Shown here piece by piece: positions 47,701 to 57,497 of a DNA stretch of 64,000 bases. Location of the stretch: assembly GCA_026393975.1 (NCBI GenBank), contig JAPKZD010000010.1, positions 62,001 to 126,000 on the forward strand. The letters are read 5' to 3'. Below the pieces are notes generated by a model that saw nothing but the letters and a program-made list of their open reading frames with translations, searched no databases and was not told the DNA's origin. Both the position numbers and the translations under genes were made by a program. The stretch's first letter is position 1; every line of letters starts with the position of its first letter. Source of the DNA: Candidatus Aminicenantota bacterium. Its GTDB lineage: Bacteria; Acidobacteriota; Aminicenantia; Aminicenantales; Saccharicenantaceae.

Positions 47701-48002
47701 AGCTCGGCCAGCTCATCGGCAAGCGGACCTGGGGAGGTGTCGTCGGTATCCGCGGCGGGCTGCCCCTGCTCGATGGCGGCGCACTCAGCAAGCCGGAATT
47801 CGCGCCTTACAGTCCGGACGGGAAGGGCTGGATCATCGAGGGCATCGGCGTCGAACCCGACATCGTCGTTGACAACGACCCGGCCCGTGAATTCGCGGGC
47901 ATCGACGACCAGCTCAACAAGGCGATCGAAGTGATCCTGGAAGAGCTGAAAACGAAGGGACGGGAGATTCCGCCGATCCCGCCGTACCCGATCAAGAAAT
48001 AG
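44730..48002 (+). CDS. Tricorn-like S41 family peptidase
   Basis: MKTKRLTILVTFLLALTTLSFG signal; PD40 repeats; VDVRGNGGGNVSPMI; DEFSASDGDIFPY active-site region. Confidence 0.9.
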   Translation: MKTKRLTILVTFLLALTTLSFGPQEARVLRFPAVSADQIVFSYAGDLYTVPIAGGVARKLTSFAEGYEAFARFSPDGASIAFTGEYDGNREVYLIPAEGGVPKRLTYTPSLGRDDISDRMGPNNLVMGWTHDGKRIVFRSRMAEWNDFNGQLYLAGKDGGTPERIPLPRGGFCSFSPDDTKLAYNRIFREFRTWKRYRGGMADDIWIYDFASKKVENITVNPALDIIPMWTGDKIYFLSDRDENKRMNLYVYDLASKLTRKLTDFADFDIKFPSLGPKHIVFENGGYLYTFDLAAEKTAKVPVVIADDMVSGRAKVVKVNERVTNFEIGPDGKRALFGARGEIFTVPAQHGNTRNLTGTSGVHERNSKWSPDGKTIAFISDRSGMEEIWVMNQDGSGAPQQLTSGGDTYKYEILWSPDGTKILWNDKMQRLCSVDLATKAVTLAAKAEAGEIVQFAWSPDSRWVAYGKPETEGMNRIYLYSLDAKKTFAATDAWYNSGDPSFSSDGKYLFFVSDRDFNPVYSATEWNHAYLAMSRVYFVTLAKDLKSPFEPKSDEVAVKAEKSAPPAPDAPKTSAKKESSGVRVDPEGLMDRTIALPVETAHYGRISAVGDSVYYTKQKDMEQAPSLMLYDLAELKEKDLGKVGDYEISADRKKMLVAKDGAFGIIDLPKGPVNIETKLDLSGMEMALDLRQEWDQIYEECWRQMKEFFYAPNMHGVDWDALRLRYKPLAAAVNHRADLTYVIGELIGELSSGHTYVGGGELPVAKKVKVGMLGAKFERDAATGYYKIVKILKGQNWNQALRSPLTEAGVNVREGEYLLAVNGRPLDKLADMYEALYNTVGKQVTLKVGPAPDEKAGREVVVVPIETENKLYYNDWVEGNIAKVDKATGGKVGYIHIPNMVADGLNEFVKHFYPQLRKKALIIDVRGNGGGNVSPMIIDRLVREMVMVEMARNAVGVPDPGAAFLGPKVCLADEFSASDGDIFPYRFKTLKLGQLIGKRTWGGVVGIRGGLPLLDGGALSKPEFAPYSPDGKGWIIEGIGVEPDIVVDNDPAREFAGIDDQLNKAIEVILEELKTKGREIPPIPPYPIKK

Positions 48003-48018
48003 GGGAGATTGGGGAGAA

Positions 48019-48102
48019 TGCCGAAGGGGGGACTCGAACCCCCAATCCCTTGCGGGAACTAACCCCTCAAGCTAGCGTGTCTGCCAATTCCACCACTTCG
48101 GC
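48019..48102 (-). tRNA. tRNA-Leu (anticodon GAG)
   Basis: Reverse complement GCCGAAG...CTAGC-TTGAGGG-GTTAG...TCCC-GCAA-GGGA long variable arm...GGGGG-TTCGAGT-CCCCC-CTTCGGC-A. Confidence 0.95.
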
Positions 48103-48104
48103 AA

Positions 48105-48509
48105 TTATTTCTTCGCGGCCGTCCCCCCGGTAGCGGGGGGCTTTTGCGGAACGGTTTTCTCGGCGGGCGGAGCCGCCTTCTTGTCGGTCCCGGTCTTGTC
48201 CGCGGGCTTGGCCATAGGCGGGGCGGCCTTTTCGGCGGCCGTCGCCGGGGCCTTCTCTCTGCCGACGACGGAGGACCCCCCCCGGCCGGATATGATCCAG
48301 AGGCCGAGCGAGGTCAGCATGAAGATGATCGCCGAAGCGGTCGTCACCTTCGAGAGTAGGGAAACGGACCCGCGGCCCCCGAAAGCGGTTTGACTGCCGC
48401 CTCCGCCGAAGGCCCCGGCCAGGTCCGCGGCCTTGCCCGACTGCAGGAGGATCGCGAAGATCAGGATCAGACAAACGACGATGTGCACGACGATGATTAA
48501 AGCGCTCAC
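48105..48509 (-). CDS. secG: Preprotein translocase subunit SecG
   Basis: IIVVHIVVCLILIFAILLQSGKAADLAGAFGGGGSQTAFGGRG. Confidence 0.93.
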   Translation of the reverse strand: MSALIIVVHIVVCLILIFAILLQSGKAADLAGAFGGGGSQTAFGGRGSVSLLSKVTTASAIIFMLTSLGLWIISGRGGSSVVGREKAPATAAEKAAPPMAKPADKTGTDKKAAPPAEKTVPQKPPATGGTAAKK

Positions 48510-49294
48510 TTCTCTTCCCCGTAGGCGCGGAGGGCCTCCCCGGCGATGCCGATGAAATCGACCGCATCGAGGGATGCTCCTCCGACCAAAAATCCGTCGA
48601 TGTTCTTTTCTTTGAACAGCGGATAAGAATTGGCCAGCTTGACGGAGCCGCCGTAGAGAATTATAGCACAGGTGGCCCTGTCATTTCCATAGTTGTCCCG
48701 GAGACGCCTCCGGATGTGGGCGTGGACCTCTTCGGCCTGGCCGGGGGAGGCGGTTTTTCCCGTGCCGATGGCCCAGACGGGCTCATAGGCGAGGACGATC
48801 TCCCCCATTTCGGCGGACGAGAGGCCCCGGAGTCCGGCCGAAAGCTGGGCGTCGATCCGCTCGGTCGTCCGGCCGCTCTCCCGCTCCTCGAGGACTTCCC
48901 CGACGCAGACGATGGGCGAGAGGCCCGAGCGCAAGGCGGCGTGGACCTTCCGGTTGACCGTTTCGTCGGTCTCCCCGAAATACTGTCGCCTCTCGGAATG
49001 GCCGACGAGGACGTGCGAGCAGCCGGCCTCCTTGAGCATGGGGGCCGAGACCTCGCCCGTGTAGGCCCCCTTGTCCTCCCAGAAGAGGTCTTGGGCGCCG
49101 AGCCGGACGTCCGAGCCGGCGAGGACCGCCCCGACTTCACCGAGAACCGTGAACGGGGGGATGAGGACGATGCGGCTTTCCTGCAGGCCGGGCATGGCCG
49201 TGGCCACCTTTTGAGCGAGCGCCCGGGCCTCCGGGCGCGTCAGGTGCATTTTCCAGTTGCCCGCGACGAAGGGACCTTGCCCGCTGCCGGCCAT
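48506..49294 (-). CDS. tpiA: Triosephosphate isomerase
   Basis: VAGNWKMHLT, VLVGHSERRQYFGE, AYEPVWAIGTGKTA, ILYGGSVKLAN. Confidence 0.97.
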   Translation of the reverse strand: MAGSGQGPFVAGNWKMHLTRPEARALAQKVATAMPGLQESRIVLIPPFTVLGEVGAVLAGSDVRLGAQDLFWEDKGAYTGEVSAPMLKEAGCSHVLVGHSERRQYFGETDETVNRKVHAALRSGLSPIVCVGEVLEERESGRTTERIDAQLSAGLRGLSSAEMGEIVLAYEPVWAIGTGKTASPGQAEEVHAHIRRRLRDNYGNDRATCAIILYGGSVKLANSYPLFKEKNIDGFLVGGASLDAVDFIGIAGEALRAYGEEK

Positions 49295-50473
49295 CTAGTT
49301 TTCCAGGGCGGTTATCCCGGGGAGGGTTTCGTAGGCGATGTATTCGAGGGAGGCGCCGCCGCCCGTCGAGAGGTAACTGATCCTGTCCATGACGCCGGCC
49401 TTCTTCACCGCCGCGACGGAATCGCCGCCCCCGACGATGGAGACCGCTCTGGACTCGGCGACGGCCTTGGCGATGCCGACCGTGCCCTGGGCAAACTCCT
49501 CGATCTCGAAGATGCCCATCGGGCCGTTCCAAAAGATCGTCTTGGCCCCGGCGATGACGGCCGAATAAGCGGCGACCGTCTTGGGGCCGATGTCGACGCC
49601 CATCATGTCTTCGGGGAAGGGGAGGGATTCCACGATCCGGGTCACGGCTCCGGCCTTGGCGGACTCAGCCAGGACATGATCGAGCGGAAGATGGAAACTG
49701 CCGCTCTTCGTCCGGGACTTCTCCAGGATGACCAGGGCGATCTCCCTCTGGTCGTCCTCGACCAGTGATTTTCCCACGCCCAGGCCCTGCGCCTTCAGGA
49801 AGGTGTAGGCCATGGCCCCGCCGATGAGGATGTGGTCGGCCTTGCCGAGCAGACTTTCGATGATCTCGATCTTGTCTGAGACCTTGGCTCCCCCGAGGAT
49901 GGCGACGTAGGGTTTCTCGGGCGCGTGAATGGCCTTTTTCAAATAGTCGACCTCTTTCTTCATCAAGTAGCCGGCGGCCTTGGCCGGGACGAATCCGGCG
50001 ATGCCGACGACGGAGGCGTGGGCCCGGTGGCTCGAGCCGAAGGCGTCGTTGACGAAGATGTCGATGTCCTCGGCGAGTTTCCTGGCGAACTCGGGGTCGT
50101 TCTTCTCTTCTTCCTTGTAGAAGCGGACGTTCTCGAGCAGGAGTGCCTCGCCTTCGCCGAGGCCGCGCTTGAGGCGGGCGACCTCGTCGCCGATGACGTC
50201 AGGGGCCATGATCACCTTGTTGGGGATGAGCTCGGCCAGCCGTTTCGCGGCCGGCTTGAGGCTCATCTTCGGGTCGGCCTTGCCCTTCGGTCGGCCCATG
50301 TGGGACGCGATGACGAGCCGGGCGCCGTGGTCCAACAGATAGCGGATGGTGGGCAGGGAAGCCCTGATCCGGGTGTCGTCCCGGATGCCGCCGTTTTCGT
50401 CCAGGGGGACGTTGAAGTCGACGCGCAGGAAAACGCGCTTTCCTTTGACGTCCAAGTCGGTGATTAAATTCAT
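49295..50473 (-). CDS. pgk: Phosphoglycerate kinase
   Basis: KRVFLRVDFNVPLDENG, LASHMGRPKG-like IASHMGRPKGK, NDAFGSSHRAHAS, GGGDSVAAV. Confidence 0.97.
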   Translation of the reverse strand: MNLITDLDVKGKRVFLRVDFNVPLDENGGIRDDTRIRASLPTIRYLLDHGARLVIASHMGRPKGKADPKMSLKPAAKRLAELIPNKVIMAPDVIGDEVARLKRGLGEGEALLLENVRFYKEEEKNDPEFARKLAEDIDIFVNDAFGSSHRAHASVVGIAGFVPAKAAGYLMKKEVDYLKKAIHAPEKPYVAILGGAKVSDKIEIIESLLGKADHILIGGAMAYTFLKAQGLGVGKSLVEDDQREIALVILEKSRTKSGSFHLPLDHVLAESAKAGAVTRIVESLPFPEDMMGVDIGPKTVAAYSAVIAGAKTIFWNGPMGIFEIEEFAQGTVGIAKAVAESRAVSIVGGGDSVAAVKKAGVMDRISYLSTGGGASLEYIAYETLPGITALEN

Positions 50474-50480
50474 GTCTGTC

Positions 50481-51539
<1,059 letters not shown>

Positions 51540-51575
51540 TTATTTCAAGGCCGCGCCGGGGAGCCGCACTCCGGC

Positions 51576-53756
51576 CTATTTCGAGGGTCCGGGCGGCTTG
51601 CCCGGCTCGCCGTTCTTCTTGCTCCGTTTCTGCTCGTACATGAGGAGGTCTGCCCGGCTCAGCATCTCCTCGACCGTCGCCGGGTTTTCCGGCTCGCGGG
51701 TGCACACGCCCACGCTGACGGACAGACAGAAACCGGCCTCGGCAGAGGACCGCGAGTTGAAAAGATCGAGCTTCTCCTGGAGCCGCGCCGTGAGGATGTT
51801 GACGTTCAAATCGGTCGCCTCCATGGCCAGGATGGAGAACTCGTCCCCCCCCAGCCGGCCGACGATGTCAGACTCGCGGAAGCTCTTTTTCAGGATGAAG
51901 GCGATCTCGGCGAGGGCCCGGTCGCCCATCCTGTGCCCGCCGGTGTCATTGATTTTTTTCAGGTCATCCATGTCGAGGTAGAGCAGGGCCACTCGCTTTT
52001 TCAGGCGGCTGGCGGTCTTGAGCTGCTGCTCGGCCAAGGTCATGAAGCCGCGGCGGTTGTAAAGGGTTGTCAGCTCGTCCAGCAGGGACAGGGCGCTGAT
52101 CTCCTCCTCCAGCCGCTTGCGCTCGGAGATGTCCGTCAGGACGGCCATCGTCCCGCCGACCAGGGCGCCCTGGACGCGGGGCCCGGCGCTGACGAGGAAC
52201 GTGCGGCGGGTGCCGTCCTTGTGCAAAAAGACGAGCTCGTAGCGGTCGGAGATGCCCTGGGAGCGCTTCTCGTCCGCCCGGCGGACGATGGCATGCTGGT
52301 CCTTGGGGACGAAGGACAGGACCTCCCTGTCGATCATCTCCGCCGGCGTGTAGCCCAGCATCAGGGCCGCGGCCGGGTTGATGAACGTGAATCTGCCTTC
52401 GGTGTCGGTTAGGACGAGGCCTTCGGTCATGGTCTGGACGGTGCTGTCGCTGAACTTGCGGAGCTGTTCGAGCTCCTCTTCCGAGCGCAGTCTCTGGGTG
52501 ATGTCCTTGAGGATGCCGAAGATCCCGCCGAGCGCACCGTCCGGGCGGACGTAGGCCGTCTTGATGAAAATGACGTGGTGCGCGCCGTCCCAGGCCTGCA
52601 GGGGAGCTTCATAGACCTGATGGCCGGGTTTTTCGAGGAGGGCCTGATCGTGTTCCTGGTGCCTTTTGGCGATCTCAGCCGGGGCGACATCGCCGATGGT
52701 TTTTCCGATAATGTCGCTCTTGGACAAGCCGAGCAGCTTCTCGAAGGCCGAGTTGGTACCCCGGTAGAGCCCCTGCGTGTCTTTGAAGAAGGCTGGGTTG
52801 GGCATGATGTCGATCACGAGCTGGATGAACTCGTCCATATGCCTGTTCGCCTGGCCCCACTTGGCCCGCTCGGCGGCGTCTTGGGCGGCCAGGGTCTTGC
52901 GCCAGAACAGGCAGAGCAGGATCCCGCAAAGGAGGACAAAGGCGCCGGCGATTCCGAGCATGACCCGGTACTGGGAGGTCATCACCGTCGTCAGTTCCCG
53001 GAGGCGAGGCGCGGCCAGGGCGAAGAAGTCATCCCCGACTCGTTCGAGGAGAAGCGTCTCGGATGTCGGGCTCTGGAAGGGCGGGGTTTTCAGGAGCGGA
53101 TCGAGGGACTTGGAAGGGTCGAAGTTCAGCCGCAGGAGGGCGATCGGTTCCAGGCTTTGGCCCTTGGCCGCGAGGACGGGGATGAGCAAGTCGATCGAGC
53201 GGCGTCCGGTCGCTTCGTCGATGCTGATCGTCCCGAGCCCGGCTTTCTTGGTCCGCCAGACTTCGTGGCCCAACCGTATCGAATCGGGCGTCGATCGGAC
53301 CTCGGCCGACTCGGGAGTCTTGAGGACGATTTCCCCCCCCGCGAGGGCGAGCGTCGCCCATTCGAACGGGAAATGTTTCCGGAACCCGGAGAGGCCGTCG
53401 ATGATTCCCTGGTTAGCCTGGCCCGCATTCCGGCTCTCGATGAGGTCCTGCGCCAGCGCCGCGTGAGCGGGATCCCCGGAATAGGCGTCGGCCAGGGCCA
53501 GGAGCCCGTCCCTCCAGCTCGCGATCTGAAGCGCATTTAGATTGGCCCGAGCGGCCAGGGCGTCCTCTTTATAGGCGCGGCCATGCTTGACCTGAATACC
53601 GTAAAAAACCAGGGAGAGCGTGAACAATCCCGCGGCGAGAAGGATGAAAACGACGATGAACTGCCAGGGAAACCTGCGCGATACGGCGCGGCGCTTGCCG
53701 GAATCAGTCACGTTGATGGCTCTCCGTCTTGCCTTGTCGGCCAAACAGGCAAACAA
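51576..53756 (-). CDS. Membrane-bound PAS-GGDEF diguanylate cyclase
   Basis: N-terminal TM + extracytoplasmic region, two PAS segments, DIVGRLGGDEFSILA; alternative GTG start at 53711. Confidence 0.92.
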   Translation of the reverse strand: MFACLADKARRRAINVTDSGKRRAVSRRFPWQFIVVFILLAAGLFTLSLVFYGIQVKHGRAYKEDALAARANLNALQIASWRDGLLALADAYSGDPAHAALAQDLIESRNAGQANQGIIDGLSGFRKHFPFEWATLALAGGEIVLKTPESAEVRSTPDSIRLGHEVWRTKKAGLGTISIDEATGRRSIDLLIPVLAAKGQSLEPIALLRLNFDPSKSLDPLLKTPPFQSPTSETLLLERVGDDFFALAAPRLRELTTVMTSQYRVMLGIAGAFVLLCGILLCLFWRKTLAAQDAAERAKWGQANRHMDEFIQLVIDIMPNPAFFKDTQGLYRGTNSAFEKLLGLSKSDIIGKTIGDVAPAEIAKRHQEHDQALLEKPGHQVYEAPLQAWDGAHHVIFIKTAYVRPDGALGGIFGILKDITQRLRSEEELEQLRKFSDSTVQTMTEGLVLTDTEGRFTFINPAAALMLGYTPAEMIDREVLSFVPKDQHAIVRRADEKRSQGISDRYELVFLHKDGTRRTFLVSAGPRVQGALVGGTMAVLTDISERKRLEEEISALSLLDELTTLYNRRGFMTLAEQQLKTASRLKKRVALLYLDMDDLKKINDTGGHRMGDRALAEIAFILKKSFRESDIVGRLGGDEFSILAMEATDLNVNILTARLQEKLDLFNSRSSAEAGFCLSVSVGVCTREPENPATVEEMLSRADLLMYEQKRSKKNGEPGKPPGPSK

Positions 53757-53875
53757 TCGATCGAGCCATACCTAACACAAGGCCCGATCGAATGTCAATA
53801 TATTGAGGGAGATATCTCGGACGGCCCTATTTGTTGTGGTTTGCCCGGAAATCCTCCCCTTTTTCGTGAGGTCTG

Positions 53876-53891
53876 AATTTCCGCGGAAATT
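53876..53891. promoter_or_regulatory. Perfect 16-bp palindrome, candidate operator
   Basis: AATTTCCGCGGAAATT directly upstream of nnr start. Confidence 0.45.
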
Positions 53892-53917
53892 GCTAAAAAT
53901 ATGCTAAAATTGCTCCC

Positions 53918-55471
53918 ATGAAGATATTGACCTCCCAGGAAATGAAGAAGGTCGACCGGATCGCGATCGAGGAGATCGGCATCCCGGGGACGGTGCTCAT
54001 GGAGAACGCCGGCCTGCGGATCGTTAGAGCGCTCAAGGGCCGGTTCCCGAAGCCCGAGGATGAGACGATCGTCATCGTGGCCGGGAAAGGCAACAACGGA
54101 GGGGACGGGCTCGTCGTCGCCCGCCATCTCTTCAATTCCGGGGCTGCGCCCGAGGTCCTGCTCCTCGCGGCGAAGGAAGAGGTCAAGGGTGACGCCGCGG
54201 TCAACCTGGCCGTCGTCCTTAAGCTCGGCATCCCCGTCACCGAGATCCGCACTCCCGCCGAGTGGAAAAAGGTCCGGGTCAAGGTCTTTCACGCGACCGT
54301 CCTCGTCGACGCGCTGTTCGGGACCGGCCTCCTCAAACCGCTCGACGGGATCTTCGCCCTGGCTGTCGAAGACATGAACACGTCCGCGGCGTTCAAGGTC
54401 GCCGTCGATATCCCCTCCGGGCTTTCGAGCGACACCTTCGAGATGATCGGTCCCTGCGTCAAAGCGGATTTGACGGTGGCGTTGGCCGCCCCCAAGATCG
54501 CCCACATTTTCCCGCCCGCCGCCGAATGCATCGGCGACCTCGTCGTCGCGCCTATCGGCGTTCCGCCTTTCCTTTTCGACAAGCCGGAGCTGAGGCTCGA
54601 GCTCGTCGAGGGAAAAACGGTCCTGCCGTTCTTCGGCAAGCGGAAACGGGATACGCACAAGGGCTCTTATGGCCACCTCCTCATCTTCGCGGGGTCGTTG
54701 GGGAAGACGGGCGCGGCCGCGCTCGCTGGCAAGGCCGCTTTCCGGACGGGCGCCGGCCTGGTCACGGTAGCCACGGCTCAGAGCGTCCTCCCGATAGTCG
54801 CCCGGTCCATGGCCGAGCTCATGACCGAGCCGCTCACGGAAACAGCCGAAAAAACGATCGCCAAGGAGGCCCTGCCGCGCGCTCTCGAGCTCATCAATGG
54901 GAAAAGCGCCGTGCTCCTGGGGCCCGGGCTGTCCACAAATCCCTCGACCGCCGAATTCGTTCTCGGCCTTCTCCCCAAACTCAAAGTTCCGGCCGTCATC
55001 GACGCCGACGGACTCAACATCATCGCTGTGAAGCCGGATATCCTGCGCCGCCTATCGGGGCCGGCCGTCCTCACCCCGCATCCCGGGGAGTTCGCCCGGC
55101 TCGTCGGCCGGTCCGCCGCCGAGGTCCTCAAACACCGCCTGGAGCTCGTGCCCGAATTCGCCGCGAAATTCGGTGTCACCGTCGTTCTCAAGGGGTACCG
55201 GACGCTCATCGCGGCCCCCGACGGCCGCGTTTTCGTCAACCCGACGGGCAACCCGGGCATGGCAACGGGGGGGGCGGGGGACGTCCTCGGCGGCATCATC
55301 GCTTCCCAGATCATCCAGGAGAAGGACTTCCTTGGGGCCGTCCTCTCGGCCGTTTACGCCCACGGACTAGCCGGGGACATCGCCGCCGAAAGGGTCGGCG
55401 AGAAATCCCTCACCGCCGGGGATATCATCCGCTGCCTGCCGCCGACCCTGAAGGCGCTGGCGGGGGAGTGA
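53918..55471 (+). CDS. nnr: Bifunctional NAD(P)H-hydrate epimerase / ADP-dependent dehydratase
   Basis: VAGKGNNGGDGLVVARHL epimerase; GPGLSTNP, LTPHPGEFARL, NPTGNPGMATGGAGDVLGGIIA dehydratase. Confidence 0.95.
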   Translation: MKILTSQEMKKVDRIAIEEIGIPGTVLMENAGLRIVRALKGRFPKPEDETIVIVAGKGNNGGDGLVVARHLFNSGAAPEVLLLAAKEEVKGDAAVNLAVVLKLGIPVTEIRTPAEWKKVRVKVFHATVLVDALFGTGLLKPLDGIFALAVEDMNTSAAFKVAVDIPSGLSSDTFEMIGPCVKADLTVALAAPKIAHIFPPAAECIGDLVVAPIGVPPFLFDKPELRLELVEGKTVLPFFGKRKRDTHKGSYGHLLIFAGSLGKTGAAALAGKAAFRTGAGLVTVATAQSVLPIVARSMAELMTEPLTETAEKTIAKEALPRALELINGKSAVLLGPGLSTNPSTAEFVLGLLPKLKVPAVIDADGLNIIAVKPDILRRLSGPAVLTPHPGEFARLVGRSAAEVLKHRLELVPEFAAKFGVTVVLKGYRTLIAAPDGRVFVNPTGNPGMATGGAGDVLGGIIASQIIQEKDFLGAVLSAVYAHGLAGDIAAERVGEKSLTAGDIIRCLPPTLKALAGE

Positions 55472-55920
55472 TGGGAATGGCCGTCAGGAGGGCCGAAGCC
55501 CCGACCCGAGCCGGGGTCTTCACGACGCATTCGGCGGAGGAAACCTTCGCCCTCGCCCGAAAGCTGGCCGCCGGATTCAAGGGAAAAGAGATCGTCCTGA
55601 TGACCGGCGAGCTCGGCGCGGGGAAAACCGTCTTTGCCAAAGGCATCGCCGCAGGCGCAGGAGTCGCCAACACGGACCGGGTTTCGAGCCCGTCGTTCAC
55701 ACTCGTCAACATCTACGAGGGGAAGTGCCGCGTCTACCACATCGACCTCTACCGGCTCGAGCGGGAGGCCGAGATCCTCGACCTCGGCTGGGAGGATTTC
55801 CTGGGAGAGGGGATCGTCCTCGTCGAGTGGGCGGAGAAGCTGACTCTTGCCCTGGCCGGGATCCGCGTCCGGATCGAGGTCGTCGGTGACGACGAGCGCC
55901 GGATCACGATTAACGCTTAA
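55471..55920 (+). CDS. tsaE: tRNA threonylcarbamoyladenosine biosynthesis ATPase TsaE
   Basis: LMTGELGAGKTVFAKGIAAGAG, SSPSFTLVNIYEG, HIDLYRL, LVEWAEKL. Confidence 0.95.
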   Translation: MGMAVRRAEAPTRAGVFTTHSAEETFALARKLAAGFKGKEIVLMTGELGAGKTVFAKGIAAGAGVANTDRVSSPSFTLVNIYEGKCRVYHIDLYRLEREAEILDLGWEDFLGEGIVLVEWAEKLTLALAGIRVRIEVVGDDERRITINA

Positions 55921-56632
55921 CCAATTCGGCCAGCGCGCTCTTGAGTTTCGCCGCGACTTCCGGGACCGCCGTGACCTTCCCCTCGAAAATAGCCTGAGGG
56001 GAGACGCTTTCCGTCCCGTAGAAATTCCGGTTGGCCTTGCGGTCCTCCTGGATCGACGAACCCTGCAGGGTTAGTCCGGCATAGAGGCCGCGGCTCCGCG
56101 AGTAGGCCAGGATCTCGGCCTTGAGCTCCGAGTCCGTACTGGCTTCAGCCGACCGGCCGAGCGGGCCGGCGGCAACTCCCGCGTCCGCGCCTAAAGTGAA
56201 TTTTCCGTGGGTAATGTTCTCGATGCTCCGGGGCGTCCGGAAGACGAGGATGACATCGGCCGATTCGACGCCGACCTGCCAGCCGACGCTCCCGCCCTTG
56301 ATGTCGATAAAAGACGGGTTCGTCCAGCCGCCCTTCGTCCGGACGAGGAGAACGCCCTTGCCGTGGCGGCCGCCGATGACCAGCCCCGCCTTGATGACGT
56401 CGGGGATGATGGCCAGGCCGGCGCAGTCTTCGATGAGGCCGACCGGGATGCTCTTGTCCGACTCCTTCATCATCTCCTCGAGGACACGGATCGCGTCTTC
56501 AACCTTCTTGACCTGGGCGGCGGCCGGGATCTGTTCGCCCGCCGGGAGCGGCCCGGGAGCCGAGCCGGAAAGAGCCAGGGGCACGGCGACGAGGATGGCC
56601 GCGAGATATCCCGTTATTTTTTGATGCGGCAT
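55910..56632 (-). CDS. SYLF-domain (Ysc84-like lipid-binding) exported protein
   Basis: DCAGLAIIPDVIKAGLVIGGRHGKGVLLVRTKGGWTNPSFIDIKGGSVGWQVGVESADVILVF. Confidence 0.9.
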   Translation of the reverse strand: MPHQKITGYLAAILVAVPLALSGSAPGPLPAGEQIPAAAQVKKVEDAIRVLEEMMKESDKSIPVGLIEDCAGLAIIPDVIKAGLVIGGRHGKGVLLVRTKGGWTNPSFIDIKGGSVGWQVGVESADVILVFRTPRSIENITHGKFTLGADAGVAAGPLGRSAEASTDSELKAEILAYSRSRGLYAGLTLQGSSIQEDRKANRNFYGTESVSPQAIFEGKVTAVPEVAAKLKSALAELVKR

Positions 56633-56651
56633 GTCTTTCTCCTTTTCTAAG

Positions 56652-57299
56652 CTAGCGTTTATAAGCTTTTCTCAAATCCTCGGCCGCGCGTCTCGCGTCC
56701 GGCGCGCCGAGGATGGCCGAGACGACGGCGATCCCGTCCGCGCCGGAATGGGCGAGGGCCGCCGCGTTCCCGGCGTTTATTCCCCCGATGGCCACGACCG
56801 CGATGCGGACGGCCCGTTTGATCGAGCGGATACCCTCCGGGCCGAGAACGGGGAGAGCGGTTTCCTTCGTGGCCGTGGCGAAGGCCGGGCCGGCGCCGAC
56901 GTAATCGGCCCCCCCGACTTCCGCCGCGCGGGCCTCCACGGCGGTATGGACGGATATGCCGATTATCCTGTCCCCGCCCAGGATTTTCCTGGCCGTGGCC
57001 AAAGGCATGTCTTCCTGGCCGAGATGGACGCCATCGGCGCCGCAGGCCAGGGCGATATCCATCCGGTCGTTGATGATGAGAGGCACGCCGGTCCCGGCGA
57101 GCCGGTCCGCCGCCCTGAGGCCGAGGTCGAGAAACTCCCGGAAGGGGAGGGTCTTCGCCCGGAGCTGGACGACCGTCACCCCGCCTTGGACGGCGGCATC
57201 GACAATCCCGAGAAAGTCCCGGTCCGCGGCGCTCGGGACGGCAATCTTCTTAAAGAAATCGGCGTCGGCGACGAGGGTGAGCGAATAATCGATGGGCAT
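56652..57299 (-). CDS. thiE: Thiamine-phosphate synthase
   Basis: VVQLRAKTLPFREFLDL, LIINDRMDIALACGADGVHLGQEDMPLATARKILG, GADYVGAGPAFATATK, GGINAGNAAAL. Confidence 0.95.
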   Translation of the reverse strand: MPIDYSLTLVADADFFKKIAVPSAADRDFLGIVDAAVQGGVTVVQLRAKTLPFREFLDLGLRAADRLAGTGVPLIINDRMDIALACGADGVHLGQEDMPLATARKILGGDRIIGISVHTAVEARAAEVGGADYVGAGPAFATATKETALPVLGPEGIRSIKRAVRIAVVAIGGINAGNAAALAHSGADGIAVVSAILGAPDARRAAEDLRKAYKR

Positions 57300-57350
57300 G
57301 AGGGCCTCTCATCTTAGTATACCCCAGTTTCGAGGACACAAGAAAAAGAA

Positions 57351-57401
57351 GGTACCAGGTCTACGCAATGCCAGTTTCTGGCATTGCGTAGACCTGGTAC
57401 C
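57351..57401. repeat. Perfect inverted repeat, 24-bp arms with TTT loop (REP/RAYT-like candidate)
   Basis: GGTACCAGGTCTACGCAATGCCAG-TTT-CTGGCATTGCGTAGACCTGGTACC. Confidence 0.95.
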
Positions 57402-57497
57402 TTTGGCCCGTCGTCGCGGCGGAATTGACATCCCCCGGCGTTTGATTAAAAATGAGGGCCGTCCGAATTCGGGCGGCTCGCCGGAAAGGATGTGCCC

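Noticed and set aside
57351-57401. Palindrome as an intrinsic terminator
   Set aside because: Flanking genes are divergent, so no transcript from either would end here
57300-57497. TPP riboswitch in the thiE upstream region
   Set aside because: No CTGAGA/ACCTGA-type conserved core seen on the minus strand; the dominant structure is the perfect palindrome
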